In this document: piece by piece, positions 24,346 to 36,849 of the stretch
Layout: each line of letters starts with the position of its first letter
Numbering within the stretch: position 1 is the stretch's first letter
DNA from: Sordaria brevicollis
Lineage: Eukaryota > Ascomycota > Sordariomycetes > Sordariales > Sordariaceae
DNA length: 64,000 nt
Direction: 5' to 3'
Assembly: GCA_033439795.1 (NCBI GenBank)
Contig: JAUTDP010000014.1
Span: 930,001 to 994,000 of the forward strand
The notes under the pieces: generated by a model
Database searches by the model: none
What the model was told of the DNA's origin: nothing
The model's input: the letters and a program-made list of their open reading frames with translations, nothing else
Translations under genes and position numbers: made by a program

Positions 24346-24763
24346 AGTATTTTTGATTTTTAAAATATTAATATTTTATATAATATAAATATATATTATT
24401 ATAAAGTAAAAATCGTATATTTTAAATCTTTAATTAGATTTTGGATACTATTTTTCGTAAATTATTTATACCTATATTTATATAGCCGTTTTTGAAATGT
24501 TAATTCTAAATTAAATAAAAATATTTTAGTATAAAGAAAAGTAGTTTTATATATAAATATTTATAAAGAATATATACAAATCCAAAAATATTATAAAATA
24601 TCGATTTTCAAAAATTAGTATTTTTAGTATACTAAAGTCTAGTACTAGTCTAGTACTAGTACTGGACTAGTCTAGTACTGGGGCAGTACTAGTACTAGTA
24701 CTAAAGTCTAGTACTCTAGTACTACTAATTAGTACAGTACTAATTCCCAACCCTGCTCCATAC

Positions 24764-27700
24764 CCATAGATTAGTACTAGTCCAGCCTAGCCTCACCTGG
24801 CGTGCCTGGCTTTTCAGTCTAAGTTTACTGCACAGTGTTCTGCTTCATATCTCAGGGCTCTACACAGTATCCATTTCACTTTTTTCGTTCATTGGGAACA
24901 AAACTTGCTCATTTTGGAATCTGGACCCTTAAACTCGGATTATCAGGTACTTGGACTGACACTTTGCTACTTACAAGATGTCTTGCCGTTTCACTTTCTC
25001 AACCCACGTGTCAAAAGGAAAGAATGAAGACTGGGAGGGGACAAGACACCAAGGCACGAGTGGGAAAAGTTCTAGACCGTTACACAAGACTTTCACGAAG
25101 AAAGTTCACGAGGGAAAGGAGAGAGACTGAGACATGCATGCCTTGGAGACATTCCACACGCTACACTACCTCCACTTGTCACTGCATAGCTTTTCTCCAG
25201 ACTCCAGCTTTCTTCTACACCCACTAACAGGCGCTACCCAAATATCCGAAGCTGGTCGCATAATTTGACTCTCCAGGAAAAACCAGGTCAAGGACTCCAG
25301 GTAGGTATCTCATCCATGTTACAACATGGCCGTCCCCTAAAAATGAATGTTGATCCCGTCGGCCGTCAACTTCGGAAAGTATTACCTACATATCCCACAA
25401 ATGTCTTGGCATACGGAACCCCAAAATCCCAAAGTCGAGTCGTCAGACGTATACACACTGTTGCACACAGAACTCACATTGCGTCCGAATGGGACGCACC
25501 TCTCCCACTTCCATATTTGTCCGTTCATCTGTGTCATAACCCGCCCGCGCGATCCCGACCGAAACGATCGGATCGTGAAGATATGCAAGTTTTCTATATC
25601 CTTTCAATGAAGAAAAAAGTGCCAAAGCCCACAAGAATCCGGAAAACACAGTGTTACCTACATTCCCTCTACAGAATATGGCAGACGTACCAAGGATAGG
25701 TACAAAGGTACTTGCCGAAGCGAGAGTCAACTTGTGTCTTGTGGCTTGAGTCTAGCCCGGGCCTTCGACCCGAATATAGGTACGTACATGTCTCACTACA
25801 AGCTCTCGATAATTTGCACGTGACGAACACGCGAGCCAATTCGGAAACTGTCAAAACAACCTCAAAAAGAAAAAGGGTTAGGAAGTGATACAGTAGTAGT
25901 AGGTATCCGACTGGAACAGTTCTACACAAATTGCATAGAAAGAAGCTGGCTGACTTTCTTTTTTTTCCGTTTCGGTATATGGCTTCCGGTGCTTGCTTCT
26001 CGCAAGTGAACTAACCACCTTACTACCTACGGAGCTGGGGAAAATGGGGAGCTAGAAACTTGTCAAACCGAAAAAGAAAAAAGATGAGACAAGTCCCTTA
26101 TTAACTCAAATGGTACGATTTCTAGACGCCTTGTAAGCGCCACCACCTTCACACAGTTTTCCACTTCTTCACTACGTATGTACGCAGGTGGTAGGTAATT
26201 CGCATAAGGAAGGGACTGAGACAACAACAAAATGGGAAAGAGGAGATTACCCAATCGATAAAGAGTAAAAACTCTCCGACAATTAGTTCAGTTCAGCAGT
26301 TGACGACCTAGGAAGGTTCCAAAAATCCTGAGACACAGACACAGACCACCTTTTTTTCAGGAACCCCAAACTTCTGAACCGAGAAAAAGCAAATCAAAAA
26401 CTTCAGCCGGGCCCCCGGCCCTCCCTCATAAGGTTTATTGTACAGCTTTTGAGACAGCCACACCTGCAACACTTTTCGGCAATTAAATCATGCCATGTGG
26501 ATGTCATGGTCACGCCATGCCATGCCATGTTTATGCCACGCGTTCTAGGTGATCCGGGTGTTTGGGTTGTGGTTTATATGTAGGAGGGTTGTGTGAGACA
26601 TGCATACATACCCAGATACATACATACCATTCCCATCCATACCCCTCGGCCCTCTCCTCTGTGCCCTGAATACCTACCTGGCCTAAATAGGGTACATATT
26701 TCAATCAGCGGGAAACGGGGAACACTTAACCGAACTGAACTAACCAGGTATCCAGGTCTCTACATAGTATGGTAGGTCATGAAGTGGAAAAAGGCATGTA
26801 TCCAAGCATCCGGGTCATTAACAAGCAACAAGCAAAGCTGTAGTGAGACTTTGAAAAGGAATGAGAACCCCTCAAAGAGACAGATCGAGACACTAAGTAC
26901 ATTACCCCAAAACCAAAACTGGAAAGTAATACGTCGTAATAAAGTTGTTGTTGTTGGGGGGGCGGTTAGTTAGTAAGTCATTATCTAAGCCAAGCTCAAG
27001 CTTCGGTAAACTTTAGACTACCTAAACTAAGCTAACCTTGCGCATGGATTGTTAGGTAAGGTAGACACATTCTTCGCTGCGTATACTGAGCAATCGGATT
27101 ATTAGGCGGGCTGGTTGGTGTTAGTTTCATATTCCACGTTCCAGGTTCTACGATTGACAGGTCATATTGTCGATCGATCGATAGACGCAAGCAAACAAGC
27201 CATTGCGTTTTTTTGAGTGGAAGTAGCGCAGCTCCGGCTGCAACACAGGAGTGTCGTGATGGGTAGGGAATGGAAGGGAAGACTCTGGAAAGAAAATGAG
27301 CCGCAGGAAAATCCTCAATAAGGTAAGGACAAGCGAACCTTTTGAACCAAAAACACCCAAAATGGGTAAAGCAGCAAGTTCGTGAGTGTTTTATGATGAT
27401 GGCTTTGCATGGCTTGTAGAGCCATCGGAGGGATTATATGTAGTGTCTATGTACCTAAGTGGATGTGTACCAGACTGCATCGGCTTATGGTAGGTACGGT
27501 TCTCGCTACCAAGGAATCGAAAACCCAAGCGATACGTAGACATCAATTGGATGGGTAACAGCTCAATACAGTATACCACCTTTCTTCCCGGCAGCTGTGT
27601 AGTCTGCAGTGAGTGTTGACGAAACTGGATGGGAAGGGCTTTATGGTCTAACCACTTCGATGTATGCAGCTGGTATGGGCATCACTCAAGTGGGTGCGTT

Positions 27701-29551
27701 GAGAGATCTTGTTTCCTTGGCTACCTAGACTCGGACTAATTTGGCTGGAACTTATCTTCACTTAATCCTTTCTGTTGAAGGGGAAGATCACATTCTCCAA
27801 GAGTCATAGCATAGGTAGATCGCTGGTGAGGTCAGAGTACCTAGCTACCTACCTACCATCTAGATGGTAAACAGAAACAAGCTCAAGAAACAACACTCGC
27901 ATAGACAGGTAGGTAAAGGTCGAGATAGGTAGTGCTTCTCGGGACATGCCCAATTTGCATATCCCCAGCTACATGTAGATCAGGTACCCAGTCAACATAC
28001 GCTCCCCAACAAACCCATGAACAAGCACCACATCGGCTAGGATTGAAGCATCGGAGCTAGCTCCGTGACCACAGGTGTTGCTCAAAGTTCCCTCACCCAC
28101 TCACCGTTTGACATCACCATATTTATACCACCTTACCCATCCCATCCATAACCAGGTACATACATCAAACACACACTACCCACTCATAGATCACTCTTGC
28201 CGTGATTGAGACTGGGTACATGCACCCAGGATCGAGGCTCACCTAATGTAGCGAGATCATGCAGGGCCACATGTACCCATCAATCACACCACATATTCTG
28301 GGACGGGAAAAACGGATGATAACACGGCACGAACACAGTATGTACCGTGTCCCAGATCTACCCTCTATTCCTATCGATCTCCACTCTATCGACCCAGGCA
28401 TACAGATCACGCAGTTAGATCGAGATCGAGATCAATGGGGCGTCAATGCCCTGGGCTAGGTGAGTCTGGTTCCTAGCAGGCGAAGCTGGACTCGTCAATT
28501 TGGTAAGTGGGTTCGGTTACGGGTAGACTGAGTGAGATGCGCAGGTGGGCTAACTGTGCCTCGGGATCGTACGTTTGATGCAGGTGTTCGGCGGAGTCAA
28601 TGGGTTAGGTAGGTTGGTGGGCAGTGTGGGTAAGCAATGATCAAGCATATGGTGCCTCTATGGCTAGGTAACAGTTAGATGCAGATTCTCGCAAATTGTA
28701 TCATTGAAGTGCGTACATTATTCTCCATACCTATATGTGGTTAACTCAATAACTCTCTTTACACAGCAGGATGACAAAGCTAGAGTTCGTGACGTGACAG
28801 CCTCTGATTGGTGTCTGGCCAGTGGGAATAGAGTCATATTTTGGCCAAAACGCATGTGTGCGAGACACTCCAGCTTATTAGGGCTGGCTTCAATCCCAGC
28901 CTTGACAGACCTTCAAGCATTGATGCATATTCGTGAAGACTGAACCCCTAGCCTCAGAACTTCGCATCGGATTTTGCGTAACAACACATCACAAAGGCTA
29001 AACAAGGAGGTAAAAGATATCGAATAGCGCATGCTTATCTCAGAAGTTAACCAAGGAATGATTCAGAGGATCTTCACATCACCGGTAGGCAAGGACTTTA
29101 TACGCTCATCAATCTTGATCCCCCACATATACAAAGAAAACGACAAAACCAGAATCCAAGTCTTACTCTAAGAAATAAACAACACAAAAATGAAAACAAA
29201 AATGCAGATAGGTATGCTCGCTCGCCTTGTAGAGTGTCCCGTTATTCCCAAAACCTCCATCTTCTTTCCTCCTTTTCATTTCCTTCCACGCATGACTTGG
29301 ACAGACGAAATGCATATAGAATGAAAAGACACCATGGACATGAGAACAAAATGCAAGGAAGATATGGTGAATAGGTACATTGTATGTACTCTATAGAAAA
29401 GATCTTAATATGTCCAAACAAAAAAAGCTAATATATGTATGTAAATATCATGCATGTGTCCGAAAGTTTCTTTCCCTCTTTCTCATCCACATCCTCCATT
29501 CACATCCTCATTCCATCCCACACATGCATAAATAACCCTTTATATCCCAAG
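24764..29551. other. Gene-free stretch rich in TACCTA/TAGGTA
   Basis: No gene or spliced exon chain is apparent. By hand count TACCTA or TAGGTA occurs 24 times between 25300 and 29380, for example 25302, 25383, 26024, 27490, 27837, 27845, 27849 and 28604. About two would be expected by chance. The motifs are scattered, not one tandem array. The last few hundred bases are presumably the 3' untranslated region of the chitinase gene. Confidence 0.6.
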
Positions 29552-32500
29552 TTAAAAAGCAAGAACCAAAGCAGCCATCAAAGCGGGGACACCGAAAGCA
29601 ACAACGTTGCGACCGGCACCAGCAGTGACAGGGATCTCCGAGGGCTCAGAGCCAGAGACGGGCTCGGTCTGAGCAGGAGGAGAAGGCATGCTGTAGGTTG
29701 AGGGAGCGCTCGAAGGGGCAGCAGAGACGCCAGTGCCAACGGGGGCAGTGCCGCTGGGGACGGCAGGGGCGTTGACGACGGGAGGAACGGAGGGGTTGCC
29801 GCCTGAAGGAACCTCGGAGGGGAAAGCAACAGGGGAGGACTCGGCAGGGACACCCTCGCCACCACCGGGGGCAGAAGCGGTGGGCTTGGCAACGGTGACG
29901 GTGGTGAAGTGCACGGAAGTGACGGAGGTGGTGGAGGTGGTGTCGACCTCAGGGACGCCAGGAGCGCCGCCAGAGGGGACAGGGACGGAAGGAACACCAG
30001 GGGCACCGCCAGAGGGAACGGCGGGAGCGGAGGAGACGCCGGGAGCACCAGGGGCACCGGGAACACCAGCAGAAGGAGCGGCAGGGACCGAGGTGGCGGG
30101 AGGGAAGGCCTCAGTGATGGGGCAGACGGTAACGCCAATGGGGACGACAACGGTGGTAACCTGACCGATCTTGCCGGGGCAGTCAGTCACGGTGGGAGCG
30201 CAGCTAGTGACAGTGGAGACGGTGGTGGTGTAGATGGTCGAGGTGGTGAAGCCGGCGGGGATGGACTCGACGGGGACCGAGGTGGTGATGATGCCGGTAG
30301 GGGCGCTGCCGGAGGAGGTCTCGATGGCGGTGACGGGGCAGACGGTGGTGGCGATAGGAACGACAATGGTAGTAACCTGGCCAATCTTGCCGGGGCAGTC
30401 GGTCACCTCAGGAGCGCAGCTGGTGATGGTAGAGACGGTGGTGGTGTAGATGGTAGAGGTGGTCCACTCCTCGGCGGGGGCAGAAGTGACACCGGCATCG
30501 GGGGCAGAGGAGATACCGCTCTCAGCAGGGATGGTAACGGAAACAGAGGGAACGACGCTGCCATCAGTAGGGCCAGCAGTGATCTCGGAAAGGATGCTAG
30601 AAACGACACCGCTGGGAATGACACCAGAGGGGATGACACCAGAGGGAATGATGCCGCTAGGGAGGGTGCTCTCGCTGACAACGTCAGAGGGAACAGCAGA
30701 CTCGGTAGCGGAAACAACAGGAGCCTCAGTGGAGGAGACAACAGCGGAGTTGGTAGCAGAGACGACGGGAGCCTCGGTGGAAGAGGCGATCTCGGAGATG
30801 AGAGTCTCCTCATCATCGCAAGAGTCGTCCTCGGAGGTGGTGCTGCTGATGATCTCAGAGACGCCGCTGCCGCTGGGAACAACGACGGGGGCAGAGGTAA
30901 TGATGGAAGGATCGACAGTGGTGGAAGAGCCATCAGAAGGACCCTCGGTAGCAGAAGGAACCTCAGAGGTGGTGGTCTCATCCTCGCAGGCATCATCGGT
31001 GGTGGTGGGAACCTCAGTGCTGAAGCTGACGCTGGCGGCGCTGGACTCGGTGATGGAAGCGGACTCGGTAACGGAGGCAGACTCGGAAACAATAGCGGAC
31101 TCAGTAGCAGAGACAACAGGAGCCTCAGTGGAAGAGACAACCTCAGAGGCAGTGGTGGTCTCGTCGTCGCAGCTGTCCTCCTCAGTAGAGGAAGGAACCT
31201 CGGAGCTGACAGCGCTGCTGGAGATCACAACCGGAGCGGAAGTGATGGTGGAGGAAGCAGGCTCGCTAGTGACGACGGAGGCAGACTCGGAGACGACGAC
31301 AGAGGAGGTAACAGACTCAGTCTCGGAAGCAGGGGCAGAGGTAGTGGTCTCATCCTCGCAGTACTCGGAAGTGCTGACAGCCTCAGAGCTCGAGCTAACA
31401 GCCTCGGTGGAGGAGACAGCGGGAGCAGAGGTGATGGTGGAAGAAGCAGCCTCGGTGGAAGAAACAACGACCTCGGTGCTGGAGGAGACAACAGCCTCGG
31501 TGCTAGAGCTGACAACGGAGCTGGAGCTGGTGGTGATCACGGAGCTGGAGCTGGAGCTGGTGCTGGTGCTAGTAGTGGTGGTGGCAGGAGCGGTGGTGCT
31601 GGTAAGAGTAACAACACCCTGTCTGACGCACAGCTGCTGGCCAATCTGAACGGCACAGAGGGCATCAAGAGAAGGGTTGAACCTGATGAGCTCGGTAACA
31701 GTGATGCCATAGTTCTGGGCAATCAGATAGCAGTAATCACCAGGCTGGACGGTGTAGTAAGTAGTGCATCCGATGGTAGTGGGAGCACCTGGGGCAGCGG
31801 TGGTGGTAGGAGTGGCCTTCACGCCGTGGCAAGCAGTGTTGACGGCGTCAACAAAGCTCTTTCCGTTGGTAACCTTCTGGCCGTGGTAGGCATCCCAGAT
31901 CATGGCACCACCGAAAGAGGATTTCTTCTTGAGGTCGTTGATGATAGAGGCAGCCTTGACGGGTTCAATGTAGCCAGAGCCGGCAGCGTCGGGGGAACCA
32001 GCAAGACCGACGAAGAGCTTGGCGTTCTTGCTGCTGCCCTTCTTGATTTCGGCCTCCCAAGCGTTGTAGTTGAAGCCAGTCTTCGACTCAGCCGCGCAGC
32101 CAGGGTTGTTGTAGAACTGGATGAAAAGGGCATCGAACTCGGCCTTGGAGATGATAGACTTCATCTTGAAGTGCTCATCGTCAAGCGGGCATTCGGGAGC
32201 GGCGGTAAGGAGGTACTTGCCGTTGGCGGGGAAGTACTTGCGAAGCTTCTTAGCCAAGGCGACATAAGCATCTTGACCAGCTGCAGTGAGTTAGCATGTG
32301 GTTGATCAACTAATCAGATTTTTCATATCCGAACTGACGTACCTTGGCTGAACTTTTCCTCGATATCCAAGTCGAAACCATCAACCGAGATGTGGTAACC
32401 GGCAAAGTCAAAAGGACGAGGACCGGTCCAGGTCTTATCGTAAGGTCCAAATGCCTTCCACAAGAAAGTAGCGAACTCCTCGCCCTTGGCGATGCTAGAC

Positions 32501-32886
32501 AGGGAGTAGTTGGAGCCCTTGACCGCAGCGCCACCAACGGAAAGCAGAACCTTCTTTCCCTTCTCCTGGCAGTACTGGATATCCGATGCAATGACGGTGC
32601 ACTTGCTGAGCAGAGGAGACGCCGCACCGGTCAGAGAGTTGGTATAGTAGATGCCATCGCAGTGCTGACCGAAGTTGGTGCCGGGGTAGTTCAGGCCAGA
32701 CTTGTCCTGCTCGGGGGAGTTGTTGACGAAGCCGATGGTGACGTAGTCGAAGTTGGCCTGGTCGCAGTGATCCTTCAATCTAGTATCTCCCTTCTGTCCC
32801 CAGTAAACGTTGACCTTGGGCTCCGAGACGGCGGTAGCCCGGGCGGTAGCAGCCAAGACGGCCGCTGCCACTAGACTTTTGTGCAT
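29552..32886 (-). CDS. chit-1: GPI-anchored GH18 chitinase with LysM domain
   Basis: The product hydrolyses beta-1,4 bonds of chitin at the cell wall. The exons are 32886-32343 and 32280-29552. The 62-bp intron has donor GTACGT, branch GCTAAC and a CAG end. They join to 1090 residues. Residues 1-20 are a signal peptide; an ATG 13 codons earlier would spoil it. The GH18 catalytic domain covers about 22-335, with SVGG at 116-119 and the DxxDxDxE motif as DGFDLDIE at 169-176, Glu176 being the acid. A LysM chitin-binding module lies at about 351-401. A long Ser/Thr-rich stalk follows, including two copies of a Cys-containing TSTIYTTTVST module. The C terminus is hydrophobic, typical of a GPI signal. 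The plan is that of fungal class III (CTS1/ChiA-like) chitinases used in wall remodelling. The symbol chit-1 is my best recollection of the Neurospora orthologue, not a verified match. Confidence 0.93.
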
Positions 32887-34890
32887 GGTTGATATTAAGT
32901 GATTAGCTTTTGTGAGTTTTTGCAAAGAATGACTATACCCGTAAAGAGGGATAGGTGAGTATGTAATGGCCGGGGCCTAAAGAGTGTATGTGATGATATT
33001 TTCTCAAAGAGAGGACGCAAACACAAGGGCTTGCACGGCTTGAAAGCACGCCGTTTGGTGATGGGGTTGGACTGGACCAAAAGGGACGTAAGGAGGAAAA
33101 AAAGAAGAAGATACAAGAGCCGGAGGGGAGGGTGAGCTTACCTTACATAGTGCTTCCCATCTTGCACGGGTGTTGAGGGTTAGCGTCCCGAGTGTCCATG
33201 AAGAGTCTAGCTCGCTGGATTCTGGACTTTGTGACGAGATGAGTTAGGCCCCGGCCCGGCCAAGCGCCCAAGCTGGAGCAGTGTTCCGGTAAGCCAGCTT
33301 GGCTAGGCGACAACAGTGCAGCTTGACTGTCAGGATGCAGGTGGAAATTAACCACGATCATATTGTTCAAAGTAGGATTCGACAGAATCTTTCCCATTGG
33401 ACAAAGCCGTCGCTAATGTATCATCTGGCATGATTTTCTGGGGTCTGGGGACAGAACCGTGCATGTCTTCAGGCGGTGATCTGAAGAGGACCGGGGCGGT
33501 TTCAGGTCATAACATCCTACTCTGGAGGATGAAGATCTGTGATGTGATACAGTGAGGCATTGTGTTGCATAAGAAAATCGATATTCGCTGAGCTGTTTTG
33601 TCTATACCTACGTACACAAGAAAGAAAGAAAACCACGAAAACGCTTGAGGCTCGGCGATGTCTTCCTGTAAACAGTCAGGCCAGCTCGTAAGGACACTTG
33701 AGGCAGAAAACGGGTTGAGCGAGAACCGAGGATGTCAGACCTTGGCTGCGGTGATTCCTGCTTTCCTCCTTCTTCTCTCCTCTCTCGCTGCAATCTCTTG
33801 GAACCGCCTTTCTAGCCCGGTGGGTGTGGTGCCTGGGCTTCTAGCGCTGTGCTCAGAAATTTGCTAAGCGGATGACAGATTCAATAGCTCGAGGGGAAAG
33901 AGTCCGAACAACCCTGGCGGCCTTCCCTTTCCGATCAAATGGTTGCATCCAATGGTAGGCTCAAGGTAGGATACCCCTGCCAAGACTGCAGTTGGTGATT
34001 TTGGGTGTCATCGACCCCCGGTCTGCGTGCTGGCCTAGCCTTCTCGGGCTTTGGGATTCAGGAACACCTTGCTTCCCGGTCTGCCATTGGCCCAAACACG
34101 TCCTCAAGTCTCAACAGTGCAAGAAGATTTCTTCATGACCTTCCGCGCGACGGCTTGATGGCGATGCTTCGCTGCTGGTGCCGATGTCGTTGCTCATGCT
34201 CGCCAGACATTATGAGTTTATGTGAACAGCGAAGCCCTGTGATGCATCTTTGGTCCTTGAGGTCGGTCTGCCCAAAACTGGCTCGCCGAAATGGCGTCCT
34301 GTCGTTGACCGATGGCAACCACGGAAAACCGGAAATTGTACACCGGAGAAAGCTTGATCCCCACCACCCGGTCCCCTATTTTCGTCAGTGGGTCCCCTTT
34401 TTGACAACCCGTCCGCTGTAAGTACGCAGTAGCGTGAAAGCCACAGTCCTCGGGACCAGTGTTCCGGCAATACGAGGCGTCCATCGAGATCCTGCGTAAC
34501 TTAAATCATATAGATATGTCGTGGGCTTGTGTCGCTGTCGTGATATATGTTCTCCAGATTTCAGTCGGGTATGTACGTCTTTTCCTGGTCATAGCGGTTC
34601 GCGGGATATGATGCATGGATAAAGTCGGGGTTCCTGTGCCCTATGCATGCTGTGCGGCCCAGTCGCACGTGTGAATCCGGACTTTCTTTAATGCCATGAT
34701 TTGACAGCCGAACATTGTGGAAGGGATCGGCGTTTGCGCTTCGGCAACGATGCTTGATTTGCCAGCCGGCCAGTCCCCCTAGAATGGCAACACTTGCGGA
34801 CAATCCGTGCGGCTCTTGTCCAGACCGCCGATCAGTGGGCCGGTGGATCACCGATGTCCGCTCCCCCGGATCGGTCCCAGCTTGCCGGAA
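32887..34890. other. Chitinase upstream region and spacer
   Basis: This holds the promoter of the chitinase gene and the downstream region of the small membrane-protein gene. No further gene is supported. Open frames near 33658-33867 and 34005-34421 lack any recognisable feature. Confidence 0.5.
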
Positions 34891-35262
34891 TCAATTCAGC
34901 CGAACGTTTGCCGCTCCTTGTGGCGATGGGACCCGGACTCTAGGATTCCGCTCCGGCCTGTTCGGCTCCGACCTGTATGGCGGCGGCGGGGTACCTATAA
35001 CGCCATTTTCGTCTTCGTGTGGTACGTTTGGGGGAAAGTCTGCCAGCGCAATGTTGTCGTCGTCGTTATTATTGTTGTTGTTGTCGCTGGGCAAGTGCTC
35101 GTGGTTAGCTGTCGATCATCACATCGAGATGCGTTGGCATTGCAGTTCACCAAGACAGAAGACCACTTACTTTTCTGCGGGTTCGGCAGCTCTCCTTGCC
35201 CGAAGCAAGCGCATTATTCCTCGTTTGCATCTCTCGCGGAGAGGTATAATGAAGTATATCAT
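34891..35262 (-). CDS. Small single-pass membrane protein with PPPPY motif
   Basis: Two short exons, 35262-35171 and 35086-34891, are joined by an 84-bp intron with donor GTAAGT, branch GCTAAC and acceptor CCCAG. They encode 95 residues. The frame gives a membrane segment (with the preceding codons, VAVAAVLFFMIYFIIP), then a basic stretch (LRERCKRGIMRLLRARR), an Asn/Asp-rich run, and a tail with PPPPYR. PPxY motifs recruit Nedd4/Rsp5-type ubiquitin ligases. This layout fits a type I/III plasma-membrane or endomembrane adaptor, but I do not recognise the family. The 5' end is uncertain. An in-frame TAG at 35292-35290 follows an upstream ATG at 35337. The TAG could be a 3' splice site of a further intron, which would start the exon at 35289, or a nonsense change. 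Confidence 0.6.
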
Positions 35263-35337
35263 GAAGAAGAGAACGGCTGCAACCGCAACCTATACGGCAG
35301 TTTCACCTACGTCGGTGGATCTCAGATACACAGACAT

Positions 35338-36581
35338 GGTGCCGACTTGATGCAAGGCTGTTCTGGCAGAGAGATGTAGCGTGGATTGCGTCGGTAGCGA
35401 TTGAGTGGACGGACGCCTTAAAGGAGCAAAGAAAAATGGTCTGAGTTGAAGACTTTATGTGAACTATTGATGAAGAATGTAACGGCTGTTGGTGGCCAAG
35501 AAGTTGGAAGACGATGAAGATGAAATGAGGAAAACACAAAACCCCAGGACGGGAGAGCTGCAAATTTAACAGTTTCAAAGACAAACATGTTGAGTATGTG
35601 CACCACTCAAGGGAAGGGACGCCGGCTTCCTTCCAAGTTGAAGACCTGAAGCGAATGGAAAGAGCTTTGGAAGGTGAGGGTGCCTTCCCGTCTCTCAGTT
35701 CCTTATCCTTTCTTTGGAGGGGTGCAAAGTGAGGAGTGCCTTCCATCAGGTCGTGCTGCTCAGCGGGCGTAGAAGTACTAGAGTTAACTTCGTACGTCAG
35801 ATTTTTGGAAGGGGCAAACCTATAAATGGCGCCCGCCTTCTTCAATTTTCCAGGTATGCTGTGTGTAAGCAGCGAGGTACCTTACAGCCTGCCACGCCTG
35901 CCCGAGATGTTTTGCGAGGTCGAATTGGGGAAAAGGGAGATTTCGATCTGGTTTGGAAAACAGAATAATATCAAAGACTCACCCTGGACCACATACCTCA
36001 TTGTCATCTGTGTCAACTGGTAACCCGTTCTCCTGATCGGCGAGCAGCTCCGTCGTTAAGTATCCATCATCATCATCTCAGCTGCGTTACCAACCACCTC
36101 CTCTTCGCCCTCTTCTCACTCCTTACAGTCGCGGGTCGCTGCCCTCGTCAACAGGTAGCAGTGTCCTCCGTCACAAGCGTACTCGTCGCTGTGTCCTCTT
36201 GCTGCCGAAACCTCTTACTGCACCTGGTTCTAATATGCCAGCATAGGCCACGGCGCTGAAGGAAACAGCTGCCAGATGTTCATGCCTCATGGGGTTCCGA
36301 ATAATGGCTTGAAATTACGACAAGTGTTCCCGGAACGTTTTCCACTCTCAGATCCTTCTGCCGAAGGCGAGAGATATCGGGTCCTCCAAACGAAAGCTGT
36401 CAGATATGAATCTGCCCTAGAGGTACCTATATAAAGGCAGGTATCTTGTCACCTCAGGTACCTGACCGGTTTCGGGCATCAGACAGTGATCTGTGTCCAT
36501 GTCCATGGCCATGCAAATGACGAGTGCGGTTCTCGTTGCCATCCAGTGAGGCAATCTGGAACCAACGATCTTAACCTGACA
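35338..36581. other. Spacer upstream of the small membrane-protein gene
   Basis: This is probably the leader and promoter of the minus-strand gene on the left. An open frame at 35303-35845 has no domain and no coding character I can defend. Near 36420-36470 there are AGGTACCT-type motifs. Confidence 0.45.
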
Positions 36582-36583
36582 TA

Positions 36584-36847
36584 CATTCCAATGCTGGTTT
36601 GTTTCTTAGCTCGATACCTCGGGTCGATGTCTTCAGGCGTTTAAATACCTTTAAGAGGTTTTTGTTCTTAACTTGAGCTATAATTTCATTTCGATTATAC
36701 CTTCCAGGAAAATCATTATACCCTGTCAACTTGTCGTAATGCCTTTTAGAAAAGCAATTAGCTATATTATCCCATGCTAACGAGGTTTCGTACAAGTTCA
36801 GATACCTATAACAATGCCGCGCTAACAATCAAACCAGCATTGGAGTG
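36584..36847. mobile_element. 264-bp MITE with TA target duplication
   Basis: Terminal inverted repeats of about 30 bp begin CATTCCAATGCTGGTTTG on the left. On the right, read in reverse complement, they begin CACTCCAATGCTGGTTTG. Both ends are flanked by TA (36582-36583 and 36848-36849). A TA duplication points to the Tc1/mariner superfamily. The interior is AT-rich. It holds an 85-codon open frame on the minus strand that includes the repeat sequence itself and is not a transposase. Confidence 0.75.
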
Positions 36848-36849
36848 TA

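Noticed and set aside
29909..32305. A 798-codon plus-strand open frame, and a 399-codon one at 30450-31649, opposite the chitinase gene
   Set aside because: They mirror the GC-rich third positions and Ser/Thr repeats of the chitinase, give Gly/Asp/Arg or Glu/Thr/Val low-complexity products with no domain, and the opposite strand has a complete domain architecture.
34715..35350. 211-codon plus-strand frame
   Set aside because: It is antisense to the spliced small membrane-protein gene, which has canonical splice signals and a membrane segment.
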